DNA of 8,089 nucleotides from Flavobacteriales bacterium (lineage in GTDB: Bacteria; Bacteroidota; Bacteroidia; Flavobacteriales; UA16), in contig JAURKF010000074.1 of assembly GCA_030831885.1 (NCBI GenBank), forward strand, positions 1-8,089, written 5' to 3'. The notes beneath the pieces are model-generated. The model ran no database searches, had not been told where the DNA came from, and saw nothing but the letters and a program-made list of their open reading frames with translations. The number at the start of each line of letters is the position of its first letter. The stretch's first letter is position 1. Positions 1 to 6,325 of this stretch are shown in pieces. The position numbers were made by a program, and so were the translations under genes.

Positions 1-115
1 AGGCAAGTGCTAAATCGCGTTGCGAACTATGCGGCTTCGTTGGGACAATTTCAAGTTTGCCCTTTCTACCTGAAGAATGATAATCCAACGCTTCTTTCTT
101 ACGAATCTGACTCAT
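1..115 (-). CDS. maeB: NADP-dependent malic enzyme, N-terminal 38 codons (partial at left edge)
   Basis: Malic enzyme decarboxylates malate to pyruvate in the cytoplasm, making NADPH or NADH. The minus-strand reading from the ATG at 115 begins MSQIRKKEALDYHSSGRKGK and continues with the block EIVPTKPHSSQRDLALA. It matches the start of MaeB-type malic enzymes from memory (in E. coli the block reads ALDFHE, then GKIQVSPTKPLATQRDLALAYSPGVA). The gene leaves the window at base 1, so the catalytic NAD(P)-binding domain and the usual C-terminal phosphotransacetylase-like domain cannot be seen. No alternative start is possible upstream: the frame meets TAA within about 40 bases and holds no ATG or GTG. 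The start is preceded by a T-run and GGT with no Shine-Dalgarno. The upstream minus-strand gene ends 62 bases away, with a terminator hairpin in between. The family is secure from this short stretch; the cofactor and full domain layout are inferred. Confidence 0.88.
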   Translation of the reverse strand, partial: MSQIRKKEALDYHSSGRKGKLEIVPTKPHSSQRDLALA

Positions 116-118
116 ACC

Positions 119-149
119 AAAAAAATAGGGGACGAAGATAGTCGTCCCC
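119..149 (-). terminator. Intrinsic terminator after the 178-900 gene, abutting the maeB start
   Basis: A perfect 8-bp inverted repeat (GGGGACGA at 128-135, TCGTCCCC at 142-149) encloses a 6-base loop. Read on the minus strand, the GC-rich stem is followed by TA and seven T's (125-119), the standard Rho-independent layout. It has no T-run on the plus side, so it acts on minus-strand transcripts, those coming from the 178-900 gene. Its T-run ends only three bases before the malic enzyme ATG, so it may also lie in that gene's leader. Confidence 0.85.
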
Positions 150-177
150 CAGCTTTACATGTGGAATACAGTGTTGG

Positions 178-900
178 TTACTTACTCACCACCATTCGTT
201 GAATGCCGACTGTGCGGCCATTCTCGTTCAGTTTACATGTGTATATGCCATTTGCCATCTCGGCGGCATTAACTAAAACTATTCCCCGCGCCGAGGTAAG
301 GTTATGATTGGCCACGAGAGTTCCCGTGGCGCTGTAGATCAAAAGTTCAGCTTTTGTTGGTTGAGTCACGAATTGGTAACTTATACCAGAAAGGCTGTTG
401 GCTGGATTGCCGAGAATCTCAAGTTGAGCTTTATTCTCGAATTCTTCTACGCCAATAATGCATGCCTGATCAACACAAAAGTTTACATCGTAGCAAAGTT
501 GGTTTGATGGGTCAGCAGCGTCAAACCAACAGAAACGGGCAATACTCTGTCCCGCGTTACCATTGTGCCTGTACTTACAATAGAAGGAGAAGGAAGTATC
601 ACCATCCGCAACTGATACAATTTCAGTAGATAGCTCATTATTCGTTGCCCAAGGACCACAAATTTCTCCCCAACAGAACTGATGCTCAGCCCCGGTTACG
701 TTTTGAATAATCTCTCTTCTGCAGCGGATGTCGCGTGAAGAACCTGAAATATTAATAACATCCCAGTGAGCACTGATTATTTCAGTGGTATTGGAAGATG
801 TTCCCAATACAGTATTGACCTCGTTGTGAAACTCTATGAATTGGGAGAATCCTTGATTGCAAAGCATTAACAGACAATAGGAGAATAAAAGATATTTCAT
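178..900 (-). CDS. Secreted protein with C-terminal T9SS type A sorting domain, Cys-rich middle domain
   Basis: A 240-residue secreted protein of unknown function. Residues 1-20 form a signal peptide (hydrophobic stretch YLLFSYCLLMLC, cleavage likely after FSQ or before it). Residues 21-150 form a beta-rich domain with eight cysteines (60, 76, 81, 108, 124, 136, 142, 147) including FCWGEICGPW and ARFCWFD. This pattern recurs in small Bacteroidota T9SS cargo proteins, whose role is not established. Residues 160-240 are a Por secretion tail (T9SS type A sorting domain): LLIYSATGTLV, then MANGIYTCKL, ending in VGIQRMVVSK. The usual PNP motif reads GNPAN here. The frame is open further up to 1011, but the ATG at 900 is chosen because it directly precedes the signal peptide and lies 17 bases downstream of a good -7 box. 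A terminator follows the stop. The protein is expected to cross the outer membrane and be anchored or released at the surface. Confidence 0.85.
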   Translation of the reverse strand: MKYLLFSYCLLMLCNQGFSQFIEFHNEVNTVLGTSSNTTEIISAHWDVINISGSSRDIRCRREIIQNVTGAEHQFCWGEICGPWATNNELSTEIVSVADGDTSFSFYCKYRHNGNAGQSIARFCWFDAADPSNQLCYDVNFCVDQACIIGVEEFENKAQLEILGNPANSLSGISYQFVTQPTKAELLIYSATGTLVANHNLTSARGIVLVNAAEMANGIYTCKLNENGRTVGIQRMVVSK

Positions 901-907
901 AATTGGA

Positions 908-923
908 ACGTTTGTACAAATGT
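908..923. promoter_or_regulatory. Palindrome overlapping the minus-strand promoter, possible operator
   Basis: TTTGTACAAA at 911-920 is a perfect 10-bp palindrome. Adding two further complementary pairs (908/923 and 909/922, with one mismatch at 910/921) gives an imperfect 16-bp dyad. It overlaps the -7 box and the expected transcription start, where a repressor would bind. A dyad of this length can occur by chance in AT-rich DNA, so this is only a candidate. Confidence 0.25.
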
Positions 924-924
924 A
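917..924 (-). promoter_or_regulatory. Bacteroidota-type -7 promoter box for the 178-900 gene
   Basis: The minus strand reads TACATTTG, an exact match to the Bacteroidota -7 consensus TAnnTTTG. It lies 16 bases upstream of the ATG at 900, which would put transcription start near 910 and give a very short leader. No TTG-type -33 box is seen at the expected distance; a T10 tract lies about 24 bases further upstream. Assignment rests on the -7 match and its position. Confidence 0.45.
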
Positions 925-1047
925 ATTGGCTATGGCATTGATTCTTTTAAAAAAAAAAGGTGCTCCTTGTTTTTTAATCAATTCTGTTGGATTCAAAATC
1001 AAAGTGTACACGCTTGACGCTTGATTCTTAAATTCGGCCCATCGTTC

Positions 1048-2526
1048 ATGAAAAAAATTCTTCTAATACTGACCTTATTTTCTTCATTGTGTTCCCCAGC
1101 ACAATACACTCCAGGTTCTCTTGCTCCCGACTTTAATGTGCAAGATATCGAGGGTAACACAAGGAGTCTATATAGCCAACTCGACTCAGGGAAAACCGTG
1201 ATATTGCATTGTTTTGCTGCGTGGGATAGCTATGCTTGGGAATACTATCAGCAACAAACCTTGGAGACGTTTGCTTCTTTATATGGCTCTAATGGCAGTG
1301 GCAACGCAGAGGTTTGGAGGGTGGAATGTGAAACTCAGAATTCATTGAGTCAATTGCAGGGGCCAGCTTTGAGCAGTGGCAACGTTGCTTTTGATACGCA
1401 AGGAGACTGGCTAACTCAATCGACCTTGCCTGTTATTGATGATTCAACCCTTTCAGTTCAATTGGCATTGCCTTATCTGCCGTTATTGTTGGTAATCTGT
1501 CCGGATAGAATTGTTCGATTCGCTGATCAGTTGTCGCTTGGAAATTTGACCAATCTTGTATTCCAAACTTCCTGTCCTCCGGTAGCTGAGGGTTTCGATC
1601 CTGCGCTTATTTCTGCTATAACATCTCGAGAATGTGGTAGCAATTTCATAGACATACAATTGGTGATTAAAAATCTTGGCACGGATACTATTTCAAATGC
1701 GTCCATTGTGTTAAGTGGAGCAATTAATAATCAGTCTATTTTATGGGAAGGTCAGCTTGCTTCATACGGTTCAGATACAATTCAAATCACAGGCCTAGAA
1801 GTATTATCTGACACGGACATTCGCATTGCCATTGAAGATGACAATGTCAATTCTTCAAACGACTCATTGAGTGTCGGATCGGATGTTGGTTTTTCAACTC
1901 AACTCGTGAAACTCGAGCTCGCATTGGATGCTTATCCGGAAGAAATATCCTGGGAAATTCGAAATGAATCAGACTCGGTTATTTACTCCGGGGGTGGATA
2001 TGAAGTAGATTACCAATACATCAGCAATGTGTTTCAATTGCCCGCTTCGGGTTGCTATCAGCTTTTTATAAATGATACCCAAGGCGATGGTTTGCATGGA
2101 AGTCAGTATGGCGGTTTCGACGGATTCTGTAAACTTTATAGCATGACCGATTCCACCACTATCGAGGAAGAGATGTTTTTCTACGATGGCTCTTTCGGTT
2201 TCACCACGATTGCAAATACTCCGGCCTTTCTGCAATACTCCTTTGATGCAGGCTCTCCGCTATGGGTTGATGAAATCCCATTACCTAAATGGGTTCTTTA
2301 TCCTAATCCTGCCGACAATATGTTGAACATAAACATTACATCTGGTAATGGACCAATTGAAATCTCGATGTTGAATGCTGCAGGTGAATTAGTTTTTAGA
2401 CAACAAATCAAAGAATATACAACAGCCATTAGAGTTGACGTTTCCTCGTTACCTTGCGGCATGTACATGTTTACTTTGAAGTCAACGGACAATTATTTAG
2501 GAACTCGGTTGATTATTAATCAGTGA
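1048..2526 (+). CDS. T9SS-sorted multidomain protein with redox-dead thioredoxin-like domain
   Basis: A 492-residue secreted protein. Residues 1-18 are a signal peptide ending SPA before Gln19. Residues about 24-175 are a redoxin/TlpA-like domain (LAPDFNVQDIEGNTRSLYS, then KTVILHCFAAW), but the active site WCxxC is replaced by W59-D60-S61-Y62-A63, so both catalytic cysteines are gone. Pro145 in YLPLLLVICPD fits the cis-proline position, so the fold is probably kept. Residues about 185-285 look like a CARDB/Ig-type domain (IDIQLVIKNLGTDTISNASI). Residues about 287-365 resemble a beta domain common in T9SS cargo (SWEIRNESDSVIYSGG, SGCYQLFINDTQGDG). Residues about 414-492 are a T9SS type A sorting domain (VLYPNPADNMLNI, ending TRLIINQ). 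The ATG at 1048 is chosen over TTG 1021 because it starts the signal peptide. The next gene follows after 47 bases. A binding or structural surface role is inferred; the partner is unknown. Confidence 0.85.
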   Translation: MKKILLILTLFSSLCSPAQYTPGSLAPDFNVQDIEGNTRSLYSQLDSGKTVILHCFAAWDSYAWEYYQQQTLETFASLYGSNGSGNAEVWRVECETQNSLSQLQGPALSSGNVAFDTQGDWLTQSTLPVIDDSTLSVQLALPYLPLLLVICPDRIVRFADQLSLGNLTNLVFQTSCPPVAEGFDPALISAITSRECGSNFIDIQLVIKNLGTDTISNASIVLSGAINNQSILWEGQLASYGSDTIQITGLEVLSDTDIRIAIEDDNVNSSNDSLSVGSDVGFSTQLVKLELALDAYPEEISWEIRNESDSVIYSGGGYEVDYQYISNVFQLPASGCYQLFINDTQGDGLHGSQYGGFDGFCKLYSMTDSTTIEEEMFFYDGSFGFTTIANTPAFLQYSFDAGSPLWVDEIPLPKWVLYPNPADNMLNINITSGNGPIEISMLNAAGELVFRQQIKEYTTAIRVDVSSLPCGMYMFTLKSTDNYLGTRLIINQ

Positions 2527-2573
2527 TGAACGGTACAATAGTTGAAAATGGCGCGGCCTTAAAAAAATAAACC

Positions 2574-3068
2574 ATGATAAAGTCTCTTTTTTTCTTATTA
2601 GCTGTTGGCTTATCTGTAACCATGTCAGCACAGGTAACCTCACTTCCGGAGGTAACGTTGAAGAATCTGGAAGGAAAGGATGTCAACACGGCACATCTTT
2701 CCAACGATGGTAAGCCAATACTCATTTGCTTTTGGGCTACTTGGTGTAGCCCGTGCAAAAAGGAGTTGAATACATACGCAGAATATTATGACGATTGGAA
2801 AGCGGAAACAGGAGTTAAGATTTATGCTGTAACTATTGATGATCAGCGCACAGTTACAAGTGTTAAGCCCTACGTAAACTCAGTTTCCTGGGAATACGAA
2901 ATTTTATCGGATGTAAATAAGACCTTTTCTCAAGCCATGGGGGTTAATTCACCGCCTCATACTTTTTTGCTGAATGGCAAAGGTGAAATTGTTTGGCAGC
3001 ATGTGGGCTATACTCCGGGCGACGAAGAAGAAGTTCATGAGCAATTATTAAAATTGGGACAACATTGA
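2574..3068 (+). CDS. TlpA-family thioredoxin-like periplasmic oxidoreductase
   Basis: A 164-residue exported thioredoxin-fold protein that should exchange disulfides on envelope proteins. Residues 1-19 form a signal peptide (LFFLLAVGLSVTMSA, then Gln20). The single domain covers residues 23-164: the entry LPEVTLKNLEGKDV is typical of TlpA/ResA/redoxin proteins, the active site is W57-C58-S59-P60-C61 inside FWATWCSPCKKE, and Pro128 in SPPHTFLL is the cis-proline. It has no lipobox, T9SS tail or extra domain, so it is expected to be soluble in the periplasm. The upstream context AAAAAAATAAACC fits the A-rich start regions of Bacteroidota. It lies 47 bases after the T9SS-sorted pseudo-thioredoxin and 31 bases before a DUF6029 barrel gene, so it probably shares their transcript. 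A reductant role is likely by analogy with TlpA/ResA. The specific substrate is unknown, with the Cys pair of the downstream barrel an obvious candidate. Confidence 0.9.
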   Translation: MIKSLFFLLAVGLSVTMSAQVTSLPEVTLKNLEGKDVNTAHLSNDGKPILICFWATWCSPCKKELNTYAEYYDDWKAETGVKIYAVTIDDQRTVTSVKPYVNSVSWEYEILSDVNKTFSQAMGVNSPPHTFLLNGKGEIVWQHVGYTPGDEEEVHEQLLKLGQH

Positions 3069-3099
3069 TGCTAATTCTTTTTATCGTGACCCTTACCTT

Positions 3100-4803
3100 A
3101 TGATGCGTATTTTATTTTTCATCCCGCTCTTATTGTTCTTTAATGATGCTTTATGTCAGGAGCAATCGGGAGATGCAGAAAGCAAAGGTCAGCTTCATAG
3201 TAATGTTCAGGTATTGTTTCAAAATTATAATCCCGATGACATTATTGGAGCGCAAGTGCCCGATGCAAAGGCTGCGCTGAATTCTTTCGGAAATTTTACA
3301 TATACGCATGGAAAGATTACTGCAGGAATTCGATTTGAATCGTATCAAAACGCTATTCTCGGGTTCCCGAATCGATTCAAAGGGTCTGGAATTGGAAGTC
3401 GATACGTTCGATATAATCAAGATAATTTCGATATTACAGTAGGTAACTTCTACGAACAATTTGGCAATGGACTTTGCTTTCGAACTTATTGGGAGCCTAA
3501 TTTGGGTATTGATAATGCAATGGATGGTGTGCGCATTATCTACAAGCCGATAAAAGGATTTGCGTTAAAGGCAGTTTACGGAAGACAGCGCTATGATTTC
3601 GATAGTCGCATTATTGATGGCGCCGGTATTGTTCGCGGCATGGATGCGGAATGCAATATCAATGATCTTATACCGCGTTGGTCTGAAAAATCTCTACGGG
3701 TCACAGTTGGTGGGAGTTTTATAAGTAAATACCAATCAGGAGAATCTTTCGAGCGTGATGAAGAAGTATTTCGATTGCCGAATAACGTCGGTGCAACCGC
3801 AGGTCGTCTCGGTATTGTTTACAAAAATTTTCAATTCAATGGTGAATACGTCACTAAGATTAATGACCCAAATGCAGACAATGGGTATATTTTTAAAAAG
3901 GGCGAAAGTATTCTAGCTAATCTGACCTATAGCACAAAGGGATTTGGAGCCACAGCGAGCGCAAAGTATGTCGACAATATGGCCTTTCGTAGTGATCGTG
4001 ATGCTCTTCTCTTTGATGTCCCAATTAATTATTTACCGGCTATTACCCGGCAGCATACTTATAACCTGGCAGCAACTCTATATCCATATGCAACCGTAAT
4101 TAATGGTGAAGTTGGCGTAAGTGGAGAGCTATTCTATATGTTCAAAAAGGAGAGCCTTCTTGGAGGAAAATATGGTACATATATTTCATTGAACGCTGCC
4201 GCTGTGAATAGCTTGGATACTTTGCATACAGGAGGTGTGAATCAGTTGGTGAATGGTTATGATGTCAATTCGTATGGTTTCGGAAAGACAAAATTTGTTC
4301 GTGATGTCAACGCCGAAATTCGAAAGAAAATCAATAGTAAGTGGAGCATGAATTTAGTGCATTATTACTTTGAGTTTAATACAAGCGTTACTCCGGTTAC
4401 CCAAGATTTTAAAGGACTTGTATATGCCAATGTTGACGTGTTGGATATGCAATACAAATTCAAACCGAAGCATTCGGTTAGAATGGAGTTACAATCATTA
4501 CTCACAGAACAGGATAAGGGCAACTGGGCTACTGCACTTGTTGAGTATGCCTTTTCGCCCAAGAATCAGCGATTTAGCAGTCGCAATTGGTCTTTTGCCA
4601 TCATGGATCAATACAACTATGGTAACGAAAATCGAGAAAAGAGGGTACATTATCTATATGGAAACATAGGATACAGCAAAGGTGCGACTCGGGTTATGAT
4701 TGGTTATGGAAAGCGACGTGCTGGAATTTTCTGTATAGGAGGTGTATGCCGCGCGGTACCCGCCTCCAATGGAATTGAAATAAATCTCACTTCAAGTTTT
4801 TAA
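3100..4803 (+). CDS. DUF6029-type outer-membrane beta-barrel protein
   Basis: A 567-residue predicted outer-membrane barrel. Residues 1-19 are a signal peptide ending ALC before Gln20; Leu at -1 rules out a normal lipobox. The rest is alternating hydrophobic/polar strands rich in Tyr, Phe and Gly (GNFTYTHGKITAGIRFES, FDITVGNFYEQFG, VRIIYKPIKGFALKAVYG), ending in a terminal Phe (INLTSSF) as in BAM-assembled barrels. I recognise the overall pattern as DUF6029, a Bacteroidota family without assigned function. Mature cysteines are C126, C185 and the close pair C545/C550 in GIFCIGGVCRAVPASNG, just before the last strand. The start has two adjacent ATGs (3100, 3103); either gives the same signal peptide. 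It sits between a TlpA-like thioredoxin gene and an Omp28-type lipoprotein gene that begins 2 bases after its stop, so the products probably work together. Channel or transport function is plausible but not shown; no ligand can be named. Confidence 0.82.
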   Translation: MMRILFFIPLLLFFNDALCQEQSGDAESKGQLHSNVQVLFQNYNPDDIIGAQVPDAKAALNSFGNFTYTHGKITAGIRFESYQNAILGFPNRFKGSGIGSRYVRYNQDNFDITVGNFYEQFGNGLCFRTYWEPNLGIDNAMDGVRIIYKPIKGFALKAVYGRQRYDFDSRIIDGAGIVRGMDAECNINDLIPRWSEKSLRVTVGGSFISKYQSGESFERDEEVFRLPNNVGATAGRLGIVYKNFQFNGEYVTKINDPNADNGYIFKKGESILANLTYSTKGFGATASAKYVDNMAFRSDRDALLFDVPINYLPAITRQHTYNLAATLYPYATVINGEVGVSGELFYMFKKESLLGGKYGTYISLNAAAVNSLDTLHTGGVNQLVNGYDVNSYGFGKTKFVRDVNAEIRKKINSKWSMNLVHYYFEFNTSVTPVTQDFKGLVYANVDVLDMQYKFKPKHSVRMELQSLLTEQDKGNWATALVEYAFSPKNQRFSSRNWSFAIMDQYNYGNENREKRVHYLYGNIGYSKGATRVMIGYGKRRAGIFCIGGVCRAVPASNGIEINLTSSF

Positions 4804-4805
4804 GA

Positions 4806-5675
4806 ATGAAAAGTGCAATCGCGCAACGGATATGGTTTGTTTTCGCAATGGCATTCGTGTTGAACGCGTGCGATGAAGTGGATCAACCCATCATTGAATA
4901 CGGGTCATATCGCATAGATTTATACGGACCTGCGCCTGCTTTTTCTCCTTTGGGAACACCGGTGCAAAAGGTATTGTTGGAAGATTTCACCGGCCACGAT
5001 TGTGGAAATTGTCCCAATGGCCATTTACGTGCTGCTGAACTGCTCCACACGTATGGCGATAGCCTAGCAGTTGTTGCAGTGCATGCCGGATCACTTGCAC
5101 AGCCATTGCCGCCGGAGTATCCCGATGATTGGACAACAACGGAGGGAGAATATTACTTGCTAACTCAGGTAGGGCAGGACATTATGCCTAAGGGTCGCAT
5201 AAATCGCCGACCCGGTGCTTCTACCATTTTTTCACCCTCGGCATGGGCTGCCCAAGTTTCGGAAGCAATCACGGAACAACCCTTGGTCAGTTTGCAAGTT
5301 AAGGCCGATCATCGCGCTGCCAACAGCCATTGGAACGTGCATGTTTTTTCTGAGTGGCTTCAAAATGCTAGTGGTAACTATAAATTGGTGTTGATGCTCA
5401 CCGAATCGGGAATAGTTGCGCCGCAGCTATTTTATGGCAATGATCCGGAGTATATCGAAGAATACCATCATGAACATATGCTCCGAGCTACAGGAACCGG
5501 AGCCACGGGCTTAACGGTGTTTACCAATCCTTCAGCAGGAACGAGTGAAGTCGAGAGTTATACTTTCGATTGGAACAATGCGTGGATTGCTGACAGCTGT
5601 GAGGTGATTGCTTTTTTGACTGATGGTGATAATGGTCGAGTTCTAAATGTTGCCAAAACAAAATTGGTTCAATGA
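4806..5675 (+). CDS. Omp28-related outer-membrane lipoprotein with thioredoxin-like CGNC site
   Basis: A 289-residue lipoprotein. The signal peptide ends in the lipobox L19-N20-A21-C22, and the next residues Asp23-Glu24 are acidic, a feature associated with surface export of lipoproteins in Bacteroidota. The Omp28 family is named after a Porphyromonas outer-membrane protein. Residues about 53-160 form a thioredoxin-like domain: VLLEDFTGHDCGNCPNGH carries C66-G67-N68-C69, AVVAVHAG follows as a core strand, and Pro128 in IMPKGRINRR sits at the cis-proline position. The rest is a beta domain with a conserved-looking histidine patch (YHHEHMLRATG, 220-230) and C265 near the end (CEVIAFLTDGDNGRVLNVAK). 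It begins 2 bases after the DUF6029 gene and overlaps the next gene by 4 bases (ATGA), so translation is probably coupled. The intact CxxC suggests redox activity, or perhaps metal binding, at the outer membrane; which one is inference. Confidence 0.88.
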   Translation: MKSAIAQRIWFVFAMAFVLNACDEVDQPIIEYGSYRIDLYGPAPAFSPLGTPVQKVLLEDFTGHDCGNCPNGHLRAAELLHTYGDSLAVVAVHAGSLAQPLPPEYPDDWTTTEGEYYLLTQVGQDIMPKGRINRRPGASTIFSPSAWAAQVSEAITEQPLVSLQVKADHRAANSHWNVHVFSEWLQNASGNYKLVLMLTESGIVAPQLFYGNDPEYIEEYHHEHMLRATGTGATGLTVFTNPSAGTSEVESYTFDWNNAWIADSCEVIAFLTDGDNGRVLNVAKTKLVQ

Positions 5676-6307
5676 CAAGGGTGCTATTGCTTTTAATTGC
5701 TTGCCTGTTCCAGGGAGTTTTATTTGCTCAGCAGGATGAAGCTTCTTCTGGTCGCAGTTTTAAAGGGGGCCTTCTACTAGGAGCAGTAACCTCGCAAATT
5801 AGTGGTGATGGGCTAGGAGGATGGGACAAATTCGGAATGACAGCAGGCGCATGGGTTCAGGTTCCTTTTTCAGAACGTGCTTCAGCCACAATGAGTATTA
5901 GATACATCAACAAGGGAAGCCGAACCAAACTGGACACAATAACATTCAATCGATTTGGCTATTACCTGAACTACATTGAAGTTCCTCTTTCTTTTTCATA
6001 TTCTCCTTCGAGAAAATATACTGATCAATTATTCATCAATTTTGGGCCTTATGCAGGATATCTGTTCAATCAGAAAATAATTTCGAATGGCTACGATTAT
6101 GAAGTGAATCCGCCATTTGAGCGTCTCGATATTGGTCTTGAACTTGGAGTTACTTTTTGGGTTACTCCGAAATTTGGAGCAAGTCTAGTTTCTTCCTCTT
6201 CGGTGTTGCCCACACGTCCGAATCCATCGCAAGTCAACCAATTTAGTTATTACGAAAAGGGCAATTACAACCAAACCTTGCAATTGGTTATTTTCAAAGG
6301 TTTTTAG
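5672..6307 (+). CDS. Small outer-membrane beta-barrel protein (PF13568 type)
   Basis: A 211-residue predicted barrel of about eight strands. Residues 1-19 are a signal peptide (VLLLLIACLFQGVLFA, then Gln20). Strand-like segments follow (FKGGLLLGAVTSQISG, MTAGAWVQVPF, ATMSIRYINKGS, QLFINFGPYAGYLF, DIGLELGVTFWVTPKFGASL). The segment YYLNYIEVPLSFSYSP is the signature I associate with the Bacteroidota outer-membrane beta-barrel family PF13568, and the chain ends on an aromatic residue (VIFKGF). The mature protein has no cysteine, unlike its neighbours. Its ATG overlaps the stop of the Omp28-type gene by four bases, so it is the last gene of the tightly packed group and likely translationally coupled. 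Function is unknown: these barrels are usually structural or partner subunits, and here it may pair with the lipoprotein or the DUF6029 barrel. The convergent minus-strand gene ends 6 bases away. Confidence 0.85.
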   Translation: MTRVLLLLIACLFQGVLFAQQDEASSGRSFKGGLLLGAVTSQISGDGLGGWDKFGMTAGAWVQVPFSERASATMSIRYINKGSRTKLDTITFNRFGYYLNYIEVPLSFSYSPSRKYTDQLFINFGPYAGYLFNQKIISNGYDYEVNPPFERLDIGLELGVTFWVTPKFGASLVSSSSVLPTRPNPSQVNQFSYYEKGNYNQTLQLVIFKGF

Positions 6308-6325
6308 AAAGCATTAGAGCTTTTT
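6308..6325 (+). terminator. Weak candidate terminator at the end of the envelope operon
   Basis: A 5-bp stem (AAAGC at 6308-6312, GCTTT at 6319-6323) with a 6-base loop runs into five T's (6321-6325). It directly follows the stop at 6307 and overlaps the end of the convergent gene. The stem is short and AT-rich, so termination here is uncertain. No other hairpin is seen between the two convergent genes. Confidence 0.3.

Larger units (their letters stand above)
901..1047. other. Divergent intergenic region between two secreted-protein genes
   Basis: This 147-base stretch separates the start codons at 900 (minus) and 1048 (plus), so it should carry promoters in both directions. The minus direction has a clear -7 box (917-924). 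A run of ten A's (949-958) lies between the two genes and could act as an AT-rich upstream element. For the plus gene the best -7 candidate is TAAATTCG at 1029-1036, one mismatch from TAnnTTTG and without a convincing -33 box, so that promoter is unresolved. No RNA gene is visible. Confidence 0.5.

Noticed and set aside
3..80. Plus-strand frame reading SAKSRCELCG, resembling the zinc-ribbon start of PhnA-type proteins
   Set aside because: It is antisense to the malic enzyme N-terminus, stops at 80, and has none of the later PhnA sequence; the similarity is a short coincidence.
1..141. Plus-strand open frame from the left edge to TAG at 139-141
   Set aside because: The protein has no recognisable family pattern and ends inside the terminator hairpin, while the minus strand encodes a clear malic enzyme start.
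901..1011. N-terminal extension of the 178-900 gene to the ATG at 1011
   Set aside because: It would bury the signal peptide 37 residues inside the protein and cover the -7 box; the ATG at 900 fits better.
1021..1047. TTG start at 1021 for the large T9SS-sorted protein
   Set aside because: The nine extra residues precede a classic MKK signal-peptide start at 1048.
2527..2573. Separate promoter or terminator between the T9SS-sorted gene and the TlpA gene
   Set aside because: No stem followed by a T-run and no TAnnTTTG box was found, so read-through from the upstream gene cannot be excluded or confirmed.
4370..4669. Plus-strand 99-codon open frame inside the DUF6029 gene
   Set aside because: It lies in another frame of a well-supported barrel gene, has no signal peptide or family pattern, and is a coding shadow.
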